Positions 17,331 through 25,425 of a DNA stretch of 48,933 nucleotides are shown piece after piece. Location of the stretch: NCBI GenBank assembly GCA_021324615.1, contig JAJPIT010000112.1, forward strand, positions 1 to 48,933, written 5' to 3'. The position numbers and the translations under genes were made by a program. The notes beneath the pieces are model-generated. The model was given only the letters and a program-made list of their open reading frames with translations, made no database searches and was not told the DNA's origin. The first letter of the stretch is position 1. Each line of letters begins with the position of its first letter. This DNA comes from Terriglobia bacterium. GTDB taxonomy: Bacteria; Acidobacteriota; Terriglobia; Bryobacterales; Bryobacteraceae.

Positions 17331-18455
17331 TCAGAGAAGTTGTGACGCCCCCTCGGAGGCCACACAGACGTGGATCTCCGGGCGCCGCCCGAACTTCTCC
17401 GAATATTTCTCCACCAGCGCCGATTCCAGCGCCGGCAGCGCCTCTTTCCGCAGCAGATTCACCGTCGATCCGCCGAAGCCCGCTCCGGTCATCCTCGCAC
17501 CCAGAACGCCCGGAACCGATAGCGCGGCTTCCACCAGAAAATCCAGCTCGGCGCAGCTTACCTGGTAATCGTCGCGCAGGCTGCGGTGGGATTCGATCAG
17601 TGTGATGCCCATTTTTTCGACATCGCCGCGCTCGGCCGCCGCGGCGAACTTCTCCACCCGCGCGTTTTCCGTGATCACGTGGCGCGCGCGCAGCAGTGGA
17701 GCGCCGGCGAGTTCGCTCAGCCGGCTCGCGGCCGCCTGGCGCAGGCTTTTCACGCCGAGAACCCGCGCCGCCTCGGCGCACTCCTCCACGCGCCGGCGGT
17801 AGGCCGAATCGCCCAGTTCGTGCTTGACCATGGAATTGGCGGCCACGATCGCGATCCCTTCCGGCAGCCGCACTTCCCGGAACTCCAGCGAGCCGCAGTC
17901 CAGCAGGATCGCCGCGCCGGCCCGTCCCCGCGCCGCCACGAATTGATCCATAATCCCGACCGGAACGCCCACGAAGCCGGCCTCGGCGGCGCGCGCCAGT
18001 TGCGCCAGCTCCAGCGGATCGCGCGGCCCTCCCAGCGCCAGCGCTACCGCTACGCCCAGCGCGGCCGAGGAGCCGAGCCCGCCGCCCAGCGGAACCGTCG
18101 ACCAGATCAGCAGGTCCTGCGCCGCGATCGTTGCTCCGCGGCACGACAACTCCCACGCCACGCCGGCCACGCGATCCGACCAGTCCCCGCGGCGCCGGAG
18201 GTCGCGGATATTTGCTACCGGCCATTCGGCGGAGCTGGCCAGCTCCTCGGAATAAACGCGCAGCAGCCCGGTGGAGGACGGCGCCGCGGCCACCACGCAC
18301 TCAAGCTGGATCGCCATCGGCATCACCAGCCCCAGGTTGTAATCGGTGTGCTCGCCGATCAGATTCACCCGGCCCGGCGCTCTCCAGGCGCGCGGCGCCG
18401 CGCTTCCCGGATAAATTTCGCGAAAGCGCTTCAGGATCGCTTCCAGGCGAGCCAC
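17331..18455 (-). CDS. galK: Galactokinase
   Basis: Phosphorylates galactose to galactose 1-phosphate, the first step of the Leloir pathway (374 aa, usual length). All three GHMP-kinase motifs are seen: the galactokinase signature GRVNLIGEHTDYNLGLVMPM near residue 28, the ATP-binding loop PLGGGLGSSAALGVAVALAL, and the C-terminal GARMTGAGFGGSTVNLL. The start is GTG at 18455, inside the 3' end of the preceding small gene (25-base overlap in another frame). The operon is symporter, small membrane protein, galK. No galT, galE or galM is in the window, so the rest of the pathway must be elsewhere. Confidence 0.95.
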   Translation of the reverse strand: MARLEAILKRFREIYPGSAAPRAWRAPGRVNLIGEHTDYNLGLVMPMAIQLECVVAAAPSSTGLLRVYSEELASSAEWPVANIRDLRRRGDWSDRVAGVAWELSCRGATIAAQDLLIWSTVPLGGGLGSSAALGVAVALALGGPRDPLELAQLARAAEAGFVGVPVGIMDQFVAARGRAGAAILLDCGSLEFREVRLPEGIAIVAANSMVKHELGDSAYRRRVEECAEAARVLGVKSLRQAAASRLSELAGAPLLRARHVITENARVEKFAAAAERGDVEKMGITLIESHRSLRDDYQVSCAELDFLVEAALSVPGVLGARMTGAGFGGSTVNLLRKEALPALESALVEKYSEKFGRRPEIHVCVASEGASQLL

Positions 18456-18613
18456 AGCATCGCTCCGGCGAACGCCAGCATCGCCGCGCCCGAATAAAGA
18501 TTCACCGGCGCGTCGGTCAGCGCGGCGCGCGCGCCCGGCAAAGCAACCAGAATGATTCCCAGAATCGCGAAGAAGATGCCGATCGGCACGCGCAAATCGA
18601 TCATCGTTTTCAC
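18431..18613 (-). CDS. Small two-helix membrane protein in the galactose operon
   Basis: A 60-aa protein, not assigned to a named family. It has two predicted membrane helices: GIFFAILGIILVALPGA and YSGAAMLAFAGAMLWLAW, joined by a short loop and ending in KRS. The GTG start (18611-18613) overlaps the symporter TGA as GTGA, and the gene's 3' end overlaps galK by 25 bases. The tight coupling on both sides argues that it is translated and linked to the symporter or to galactose uptake. It could be an accessory subunit or stabiliser of the transporter; this is inference. Confidence 0.72.
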   Translation of the reverse strand: MKTMIDLRVPIGIFFAILGIILVALPGARAALTDAPVNLYSGAAMLAFAGAMLWLAWKRS

Positions 18614-20259
18614 CAGAAAATCAGATTCAGCGCCACCAGCGCCGCGCCCACGATGATCGCCAGCGGAGCGGGGCGCTTGTACCAGGGCTGATGCTTATCC
18701 TGCGGAATTTCCGTCACGCCGTAGACCAGACCACGCAGCTCCTCCACCGGCTTTGGCGCCGTCGCCAGGCTGATCAAGACCGTCACCAGAAAACAGGTCG
18801 TCCAGGCGAAAATGGCGATCAAGAAATTTTGCGCCATGGTCGACGGGAACGAATGCAGATTCGCGATCCAGCCGCCCTTGCTTTCGGCAACGGTCAATCC
18901 GTGGGTGAGCGCGGCGGCCGCGGTTCCAGCCACCAATCCGGTGAACGCGCCGTGGCCGGTGGCGCGCTTCCAAAACATTCCTAACAGAAATGTTGCGAAC
19001 AGGGGCGCGTTGACGAAGGAAAAAACGAGCTGCAAAACGTCCATGATGTTGTTGTACTGGCGCGCCAGATAGGCGGTGGCGATGGACAGCGCGACCCCAC
19101 CTGCCGTGCTGGCGCGGCCCACCCACAGGTAATGCCGGTCCGGCGCGTGCCGCCGGATATGCCCCTGATAAAGATCGTAGGTGAACACGGTGTTGAAGGC
19201 GGTGACGTTGCCCGCCATGCCGCTCATGAACGACGCCATCAGCGCCGTCACGCCCACCCCGAGCATGCCCTCCGGATAGAACTTCGCCATCAGGGTGGTC
19301 AGCGTCTGATCGTAATCGAACCCGCCGTCTTTCAGCGGAAGCGTGTAACCGGCGCCCATGTGCATCAGCGCCAGCGCGGCGATTCCGGGAACGATCACGA
19401 TGAACGGCATCATCATTTTGGGAAACGCGGCGATCAGCGGCGTGCGCCGCGCCGCCGACATCGAATCGGCGGCCATGGCCCGCTGCACCACCAGAAAGTC
19501 GGTGCACCAGTAGCCGAACGACAACACAAACCCCAGGCCCGCGATCAGCGAAAACGCCTCCACGCCCATCGGATTTTGCGAGGTGTTCGCGGTATATCGC
19601 CAGATGTGGGTCATCACCGGAGGCAGTTGCGCGGCCATCGCGCGCCAGCCCCCGCTGCGCGCCACCGCCAGAATCGCCAGCGGGGCAAACCCCAGCACGA
19701 TCAGGAAAAATTGCAGCACCTCGTTATAAATCGCGCTGGTGAGGCCGCCCAAAAACGTATAGATCAGAACGATCGCCGCCGAAAGCAGCACGCTGCGCGT
19801 GAAATCCCAAGCGAGGACCAGCTCGAACAATTTTCCCAGCGCGTACATGGAAACGCCGGAGGAAAACAGCGTCATCACCGCGAAAGTGGCGGCGTTCAGC
19901 GCGCGCGTCTTTTCGTCAAAGCGCAGCCGCAGATACTCCGGAACGCTGCGCGCGCGGCTGCCGTAGTAGAACGGCATCATGAACACGCCGACGAACATCA
20001 TCGCCGGCACCGCGCCCAGCCAATAGAAATGCGCGGTCATCAGCCCGTACTTGGCGCCGGAGGCGCACATGCCGACCACTTCCTGCGCGCCCAGATTGGC
20101 CGCCAGAAACGCCAGGCTGGTGATCCACACCGGAACCGAGTGGCGCGAGGTGAGAAAATCCTCGCTCGATTCCATCTTCCGGCGCAGCATCGCGCCGATC
20201 GCCAGAACGAAAAGGAAGTACAGCGCCAGGATCCCGTAATCGATCCAGCCAAGCGGCAT
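18610..20259 (-). CDS. Sodium:solute symporter (SSS family), probable Na+/galactose transporter
   Basis: Polytopic inner-membrane transporter, 549 aa, with about 13-14 hydrophobic helices. It starts MPLGWIDYGILALYFLFVLA. The second helix region has the SSS-typical FLAANLGAQEVVGMCASGAK, and later YGSRARSVPEYLRLRFDEKT matches the conserved cytoplasmic loop of sodium/sugar members such as vSGLT. The gene is directly followed by a small membrane protein and galactokinase, so galactose or a related sugar is the likely substrate. Family membership is certain; the substrate is inferred from operon context. Confidence 0.92.
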   Translation of the reverse strand: MPLGWIDYGILALYFLFVLAIGAMLRRKMESSEDFLTSRHSVPVWITSLAFLAANLGAQEVVGMCASGAKYGLMTAHFYWLGAVPAMMFVGVFMMPFYYGSRARSVPEYLRLRFDEKTRALNAATFAVMTLFSSGVSMYALGKLFELVLAWDFTRSVLLSAAIVLIYTFLGGLTSAIYNEVLQFFLIVLGFAPLAILAVARSGGWRAMAAQLPPVMTHIWRYTANTSQNPMGVEAFSLIAGLGFVLSFGYWCTDFLVVQRAMAADSMSAARRTPLIAAFPKMMMPFIVIVPGIAALALMHMGAGYTLPLKDGGFDYDQTLTTLMAKFYPEGMLGVGVTALMASFMSGMAGNVTAFNTVFTYDLYQGHIRRHAPDRHYLWVGRASTAGGVALSIATAYLARQYNNIMDVLQLVFSFVNAPLFATFLLGMFWKRATGHGAFTGLVAGTAAAALTHGLTVAESKGGWIANLHSFPSTMAQNFLIAIFAWTTCFLVTVLISLATAPKPVEELRGLVYGVTEIPQDKHQPWYKRPAPLAIIVGAALVALNLIFW

Positions 20260-20288
20260 GCAATTTCACTCTAGCGTAAGGCTCGCGA

Positions 20289-21281
20289 TTAATGAAAAAT
20301 GCTCTTCGGGATCATGGCGTGGACGCCTTTGGTTCCGTCCACCAGTTGGGTAATCTCGAAGTCCACGGCCACGCTGGCCAGCGCGTACGCCTCTTCGCGG
20401 CTCAGATGCTTCTGCTCCACCAGAAAATCGACGGTCTCCATGGCGCAGATCCGCGCGGCTTGCGTCAGATCCTGGTCAATCCCCATGGTGATCCAGTGCG
20501 TCGGCGTCTCCGCGCGCGGCCACTTCAGGTGCATGTCCTTGCGCAGAATGAATTGAAACACGCCCGTCAGCGACGTCTCCATCGCGGTGATGTCGATCTC
20601 GCCGTTGCCCATTCCCGCGTGCCCGTCGCCGACCTCGAACAGCGCCCCGGCCGCGTGCACCGGAATGAACAGCGTCGTCCCGGCCACCAGTTCTTTATTA
20701 TCCAGATTGCCCGCGTGAATTCCCGGCGGCGAGCTGCTCACCTTGCCCATGGACTCCGGCGGCGCCACGCCCATGCTCCCGAAGAACGGACGCAGCGGGA
20801 TGTCGATACCCGGCGCAAAGTGCGCCACCATCCGGTTCCGGTCCAGCGGAATGATGCGCGTCACCCGGCGCGGAAAAAGATCGGATAAGAATCCTGCCGT
20901 GGTGTTGAAGGCGTAGTCGGCCCGCAGGCGAATCTCCCGGATCCGCACCTCCAGCACGTCGCCGGGCTGCGCGCCCTCGATGGCGATTGGCCCGGTGAGC
21001 GGATGGCCGCCCGGCCCGCGTTTTTCGCGCGGGATCTCGGCGTAGTTGCGCAAGATATCCGGCTCGATCTGATCCTCTTTCATGCCCGCGCGCTCCAGCG
21101 TCTGCGGATTCGCCACCGAAACGCAATCGATTGTCACCGTGTCGCCCGATTTTATGGTCAGCACGGGCTTGGCCTCCGACCAGTAATAACCCCAGGCGAT
21201 ATTTTCCGGAGTCGATTTGAGCTGGTAGTCGGCCGCCGACACGGCGCCGGCGAGAAGGCAGGCCAGGGCAAGTCGAATCAT
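20289..21281 (-). CDS. Acetamidase/formamidase-family protein with signal peptide
   Basis: Member of the FmdA/AmdA family (330 aa from ATG 21281). A short signal peptide (IRLALACLLAGAVSA) suggests export, unlike the classical cytoplasmic formamidase. Family features include GPIAIEGAQPGDVLEVRIRE, GSMGVAPPESMGKVSSSPPG, the metal-site region IHAGNLDNKELVAGTTLFIP, and FEVGDGHAGMGNGEIDITAM. The reaction would be hydrolysis of a short amide to acid and ammonia, but the substrate of these exported versions is not established. A TTG start at 21299 is possible, but ATG places the signal peptide correctly. It sits 29 bases from the symporter start region and may share that transcript. Confidence 0.9.
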   Translation of the reverse strand: MIRLALACLLAGAVSAADYQLKSTPENIAWGYYWSEAKPVLTIKSGDTVTIDCVSVANPQTLERAGMKEDQIEPDILRNYAEIPREKRGPGGHPLTGPIAIEGAQPGDVLEVRIREIRLRADYAFNTTAGFLSDLFPRRVTRIIPLDRNRMVAHFAPGIDIPLRPFFGSMGVAPPESMGKVSSSPPGIHAGNLDNKELVAGTTLFIPVHAAGALFEVGDGHAGMGNGEIDITAMETSLTGVFQFILRKDMHLKWPRAETPTHWITMGIDQDLTQAARICAMETVDFLVEQKHLSREEAYALASVAVDFEITQLVDGTKGVHAMIPKSIFH

Positions 21282-21366
21282 CTGGCTATCGTGACACAAT
21301 TTTCCTCCCGATTGTGCGTTTGAACATTTAGGAGTAGATTAAGACGGATACGGAGGAGAAACGATC

Positions 21367-21834
21367 ATGGCTTTTTGCGCAAACTGCGGATCGCAAGTGG
21401 AGGGAAGATTCTGCGCCCGCTGCGGCGCGCCCGTGGCGCCCGGAAGCGCGGCGACGGGACCCGAGGTGCCGCCGCCTGCCGCGCCCGCACCGGCCGGAGG
21501 CTTGTCGGATAACGTCGCCGCCGCATTGTGCTACCTGCTGACCATCGTCACCGGCGTCCTGTTCCTGGTGCTGGAGCCCTATAACAAGAACAAACTCATC
21601 CGTTTTCACGCCTTTCAGGCCATTTTCCTCGGCGTGGCTTGGTTCGTCGCGGTGATTCTTTTGGGCATCCTCACCGCTCCGCTGGCGTTCCTGGGCTTTT
21701 ATCTGGTCTGGTCGCTCAGCCGGCTGGTATATCTGGCCTTCCTGGTGCTGCTCGTCGTGTTGATGTACAAAGCCTATAACAACGAAAAGTGGGTGCTGCC
21801 GGTGATCGGCCCGCTGGCGGAAAAGCAGGCGTAG
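21367..21834 (+). CDS. Zinc-ribbon membrane protein (DUF4870-like)
   Basis: A 155-aa protein. The N-terminus is a zinc ribbon with two CxxC pairs (FCANCGSQVEGRFCARCG), followed by a Pro/Ala-rich linker. The C-terminal DUF4870-like membrane domain reads AALCYLLTIVTGVLFLVLEP, then NKLIRFHAFQAIFLG, with about three further hydrophobic helices. GGAGGAG upstream of the ATG is a strong Shine-Dalgarno. The function of the family is unknown. The POTRA-HEAT gene follows 33 bases later and may be in the same transcript. Confidence 0.9.
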   Translation: MAFCANCGSQVEGRFCARCGAPVAPGSAATGPEVPPPAAPAPAGGLSDNVAAALCYLLTIVTGVLFLVLEPYNKNKLIRFHAFQAIFLGVAWFVAVILLGILTAPLAFLGFYLVWSLSRLVYLAFLVLLVVLMYKAYNNEKWVLPVIGPLAEKQA

Positions 21835-21867
21835 CCGATTCGCCCGCCGTCGCGTCAAACTGGATAC

Positions 21868-22899
21868 GTGCCGGAATCATACTCCTCGCGCGCGAGCCTC
21901 GGCTGCCGCCTCGGACTTTTGGCCGTTTGCGCAGCCCTCCAGGCCCAGCCCCGCATCGGACTGCTCGATTTTTACGGGCTTCGCCATGTCAGCGAAGCCA
22001 AACTGCGGGAGGCGCTGGGGGTCCGTGAAGGCGACCCGCTGCCTCCCTCCAAGGGCGATGCCGAGCAGCGCCTGGACGACGTCCCCGGCGTGATCGAATC
22101 GCACCTGGAGGCCGTCTGTTGCGATCAGGGCAAAATGATCCTCTACGTGGGCATCGAGGAGAAGGGCGCGCGCCGGTTCGAGACGCGCGAGCCGCCCGAC
22201 GGCTCGGCGGACCTGCCCGTCGACGTCACCAACACGTATAAGCGCTTCCTCGCCGCCTCCGAGCTGGCCTCCCGCTACGGGCAGACCCGCGACGACCTCA
22301 CCCACGGGCACGCGCTTTCCCAAAATCCGGAAACGCGCGAGGTTCAGGAAGAGTTTCCCGCGGTGGCGGCGCGCTACCTCGGCGATCTGCGCCACACCCT
22401 GCGCGACTCCTCCGACGAAGCCCAGCGCGCCATCGCCGTTTACGTCATCGCCTACGCCCGCGACAAACGCGATATCGTCAACGATCTGCAATACGCGCTG
22501 AAGGACGATGATCCCGGCGTCCGCCTCAACGCGCTGCGCGGATTAAAGGCGCTGGCCGTCTACGCGCAATTGAATCCGCAATCCGGCGTGAAAATCGAGC
22601 CGACCTGGCTCATCGAGATGCTCAACTCGCTCTCCTGGCAGGATCGCATGCAGGCCCTGGGCGTGCTGGAAATCGTCACCTCCAAGCCCGATCCGGATAC
22701 GATGGATCAGATCCGCGAGCGCGCGCTCGATTCCCTGGTGGAGATGGCGCGCTGGAAGACCCTGGCCCATGCCCTGCCCGCGTTTCTGATGCTCGGCCGG
22801 GTGGCGGGCATGCCGGATGCGGCGGTGCAGGCGGCCTGGACCGCCGGCGAGCGGGAAACCGTGATCCAGGCCGCGCTGGCCTCCAAAAAGAAGAAGTAA
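21868..22899 (+). CDS. Exported POTRA-like plus HEAT-repeat protein
   Basis: A 343-aa protein with GTG start and no strong Shine-Dalgarno. A hydrophobic signal (GCRLGLLAVCAALQAQ) is followed by a POTRA-like module: IGLLDFYGLRHVSEAKLREA, then a DDVPGVIESHLEAV strand-helix pair and MILYVGIEEKG. From about residue 170 onward are alpha-helical repeats of HEAT type (VIAYARDKRDIVNDLQYALK; DDPGVRLNALRGLKALAV; DRMQALGVLEIV). POTRA domains mediate protein contacts in the periplasm, and HEAT repeats are scaffolds, so a periplasmic binding protein is likely. The precise function is unknown and the domain combination is unusual. Confidence 0.78.
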   Translation: MPESYSSRASLGCRLGLLAVCAALQAQPRIGLLDFYGLRHVSEAKLREALGVREGDPLPPSKGDAEQRLDDVPGVIESHLEAVCCDQGKMILYVGIEEKGARRFETREPPDGSADLPVDVTNTYKRFLAASELASRYGQTRDDLTHGHALSQNPETREVQEEFPAVAARYLGDLRHTLRDSSDEAQRAIAVYVIAYARDKRDIVNDLQYALKDDDPGVRLNALRGLKALAVYAQLNPQSGVKIEPTWLIEMLNSLSWQDRMQALGVLEIVTSKPDPDTMDQIRERALDSLVEMARWKTLAHALPAFLMLGRVAGMPDAAVQAAWTAGERETVIQAALASKKKK

Positions 22900-22932
22900 A
22901 ACGCGTCCCGTCCGCCCGCCGTCTGGATCACG

Positions 22933-24018
22933 CTATTTCCGATACCCGCGCCACAGATATTCGAGCGCTTCCGGCAGCGTCTGCTGCTTCACCGCCCGGT
23001 CGCCGTGCCCGGCGTTGCGCGCAAACACAAACTGATAATGATAATGCTTGGCTGCCAGCGCCTTGGCCATCCGCTCATTGGCCTCCACCCAGTCATGCAT
23101 GTTGTCGCGCATGACGTTGGGATTGAACAGGTCGCGGTCGCCGACCTCCATCCACATCCGGATGGCCTTGCGCGGGCTGTTCGGAATCAAATCCTCGTGA
23201 AAGCCCCAGGCGCCGTGCGGAGTCTCCGCGTTCGGCGGCCATTGCTGATTGACAAACGTTCCCGAGTAGGTCAGCACGCGATGATACCACTCGTTGTGAT
23301 ACCAGGCCATCGCCAGCGCGCAAGAGCCGCCGGAGCTGGTGCCCATCGTTGCGCGGCCCTCGGGATCGCGCGTCAACTTCACATTGGCCTCTTTTTCGAC
23401 GCGCGGCAAAACTTCGCTCTCGACGAATTCGGCGTAGCGGCCGGACATGGTGTCGTATTCCAGGCCGCGCTCGCTGCCCTGCGCGTCGCCGCCGCCGTTG
23501 CCGATCGAGATCGCGATCATCACTGGAACTTTGCGCCGGGCAATCAAGTTGTCGAGCGCAGTGAACAGCAGCATATCGGGACCGTCGGCCCCCACAATAA
23601 ACGGCGCCGCCATTCCCGCGGCGTACTGCCGGGGCACGTAGACCGCGACCCGGCGGGTGTACGGGGCCGGATGACTCGTCGTCACGATCAGCTTCGCCGG
23701 ATCGTTCGGGTCCGACGTGCCGAAGGTGCCCGGATCGCGCGCGATTCCGGGATAAATCCGGCTCTCTGAGCTCCGCATCACGAAGTTGTAAATCCGGCCT
23801 TGCGGAACGCCTTCCTGGACCGTCATCTCCGGGGCGGGACGGTGCGTGGGCCCGAGAATGAAGTTGCCGTCCTTATTCGGCGGAGCATTTTCGCCATCGG
23901 GAAGTTCCTTCGCGGCGACGTAGCCTTGTCCCCGCAGCGGATCGCGGACCGGCGGAGCCGGCCGCGGCGTTTGCGCCAAACCCGCCGAAATCAGAACCGC
24001 GCTCAAGAATCGCGACAT
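22933..24018 (-). CDS. Secreted esterase (esterase D / Fes-like alpha/beta hydrolase)
   Basis: Hydrolase of 361 aa. The start is ATG 24018, supported by GGGGAG 5 bases upstream; the signal peptide is SRFLSAVLISAGLAQT. The alpha/beta-hydrolase fold is seen as RRVAVYVPRQYA, the oxyanion region VGADGPDMLLFTALDN, the nucleophile elbow MGTSSGGS (Ser in GxSxG), and the C-terminal His in RNAGHGDRAV. This matches the putative-esterase family that includes enterochelin esterase and esterase D. The substrate is unknown; a role in cleaving carbohydrate esters or siderophores is possible. The open frame extends upstream into the tsaC end, but without a better start. Confidence 0.88.
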   Translation of the reverse strand: MSRFLSAVLISAGLAQTPRPAPPVRDPLRGQGYVAAKELPDGENAPPNKDGNFILGPTHRPAPEMTVQEGVPQGRIYNFVMRSSESRIYPGIARDPGTFGTSDPNDPAKLIVTTSHPAPYTRRVAVYVPRQYAAGMAAPFIVGADGPDMLLFTALDNLIARRKVPVMIAISIGNGGGDAQGSERGLEYDTMSGRYAEFVESEVLPRVEKEANVKLTRDPEGRATMGTSSGGSCALAMAWYHNEWYHRVLTYSGTFVNQQWPPNAETPHGAWGFHEDLIPNSPRKAIRMWMEVGDRDLFNPNVMRDNMHDWVEANERMAKALAAKHYHYQFVFARNAGHGDRAVKQQTLPEALEYLWRGYRK

Positions 24019-24113
24019 ATCGACTCCCCGCCGGCAGCGGTCTTCAAATGGTCGCCGGCCTTTACACCCGGCGGCTGCTGGCGTCGAACCAGCGCGGCGC
24101 CGGACCAACCCGT

Positions 24114-24752
24114 CTACGTGCCTTTTAACACTTCGGCGATGTCCTTCTCCGCAATCGCTCCCTCTTTGATCACCCGCCAGTACGGCTCGGTCACATCCAC
24201 CGTGGTGGCCCCGCAACCCGTGATCAGGCCGCCGTCGAGCACCAGATCCAGGCGGCCGTCCATGGCGCCGAACACTTCGATCCCGCTGGCGCAGGTCGGG
24301 CTGCCGGAGAGGTTCGCGCTGGTCGAGATCAGCGGCTGGTTCAGCCGTTCCAGGATGGCGTTGGCGACCTTCGATCTGGACTGCCGCAGCGCCACCCGGC
24401 CGGTATTGCCGGTCACCCGCAGCGGCACCCGCGAGGAAGCCGGAGCGATAATCGCCAGCGGCCCCGGCCAGAAATGGCGAGCCAGCAGATAAAACCGCGA
24501 GGGCATCTCCTTGGTCAGCTCCTCGGCCATCAGCAGATCGCTGACCAGCAGCGGCAGCGAACGGTCCGCCTCGCGGCCCTTGGCTTCGAAAACGCGGCGG
24601 ACCGCGTACAGATTCAACGGATCGGCGACCAGCGTGTACAGCGCATCGCTCGGAACGGCGATAACCCCGCCCCGGCGCACCACGGCCGCAGCGCGCTCGA
24701 TGGCGTCTTCCGGCGGACGCTCGGCATCGATCTCAATCAGGTCGGTTGCCAC
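24114..24752 (-). CDS. tsaC: L-threonylcarbamoyladenylate synthase (YrdC/Sua5 family)
   Basis: Makes threonylcarbamoyl-AMP for the universal t6A37 tRNA modification (212 aa, the YrdC-domain-only length). Motifs: GGVIAVPSDALYTLVADPLN, KGREADRSLPLLVSDLL (family KxR with S-P-L), FWPGPLAIIAPAS, and the SxN signature PLISTSANLSG. The start is GTG at 24752. The canonical PTDT reads PSDA here, a variation worth checking. TsaB, TsaD and TsaE are not in the window. Essential housekeeping function is expected. Confidence 0.94.
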   Translation of the reverse strand: MATDLIEIDAERPPEDAIERAAAVVRRGGVIAVPSDALYTLVADPLNLYAVRRVFEAKGREADRSLPLLVSDLLMAEELTKEMPSRFYLLARHFWPGPLAIIAPASSRVPLRVTGNTGRVALRQSRSKVANAILERLNQPLISTSANLSGSPTCASGIEVFGAMDGRLDLVLDGGLITGCGATTVDVTEPYWRVIKEGAIAEKDIAEVLKGT

Positions 24753-24789
24753 GCGTTCTAGTGTAGCTTAAAGGTTCCGGCGTACGGTC

Positions 24790-25425
24790 CTAGGATTCCA
24801 GGTGCAGAATCCCGCGCTGAATGGCGATGGTGACGGCGTGGGTCCGGTCCGCCGCGCCGAGCTTTTCGAGAATATTCTGGATGTGCATCTTGATGGTGCC
24901 GCTGGCCGTCCCCAGCTTCTCGGCGATCTCTTTGTTGGCCATCCCGCGCGCCACCAGTCCGAGCACTTCCACTTCGCGCGGCGTCAGCGCCACCTGCGGG
25001 AAATATTCGCTCAACCGCTGGGCCACCTCGTGCGGCATCAGCCGTTTCCCGGAATGCACCGTACGGATGGCCCGGATCACGTCGGTGTGGACCATCTCCT
25101 TGAGCATGTAGCCGCGCACGCCGGCTTCCAGAGCGCGATAAATATCCTGATCGCCGTCATAGCTGGTCAGCGCGATAATCTTGGCCTCGGGAAATTCGCT
25201 GCGGATGGCGCGCGTCGCCTGCACGCCGTCCATCTCCGGCATGCGCAGGTCCATCAAGGTCACGTCCGGACGGGACTGCTTGAAAAGCTCGACGGCTTCC
25301 CGGCCGTTGCCGGCCTCGCCGACCAGCTCCATGTCGGCTTCATTGGCCAGAATCGAGGCGATCCCCTTGCGCACCAGCGGATGGTCGTCTACACAGAGAA
25401 CGCGAATGGGAGTTTGCGGTGTCAT
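24790..25425 (-). CDS. NarL/FixJ-family response regulator
   Basis: Two-component regulator (211 aa). The receiver domain has the acidic pair in VLCVDDHPLVRKG, the phosphoacceptor Asp in VTLMDLRMPEMDG, and the Lys region GYMLKEMVHTD. The C-terminal LuxR-type helix-turn-helix reads LTPREVEVLGLVARGMANKE, then KMHIQNILEKLGAADRTHAV. The ATG overlaps the sensor kinase TGA (ATGA), so the two are translationally coupled and form a cognate pair. The target genes are not evident; the barrel protein gene upstream of the kinase is a candidate. Confidence 0.95.
   Translation of the reverse strand: MTPQTPIRVLCVDDHPLVRKGIASILANEADMELVGEAGNGREAVELFKQSRPDVTLMDLRMPEMDGVQATRAIRSEFPEAKIIALTSYDGDQDIYRALEAGVRGYMLKEMVHTDVIRAIRTVHSGKRLMPHEVAQRLSEYFPQVALTPREVEVLGLVARGMANKEIAEKLGTASGTIKMHIQNILEKLGAADRTHAVTIAIQRGILHLES

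Noticed and set aside
24077-24093. A tRNA T-arm-like element on the minus strand (GCTGG, TTCGACG loop, CCAGC) near the end of tsaC.
   Set aside because: No matching acceptor stem, D-arm, anticodon arm or CCA could be found on either side; the upstream part would lie inside the tsaC coding sequence. A selenocysteine-type tRNA was also tried because of a nearby CTTCAAA, but its stem does not pair.
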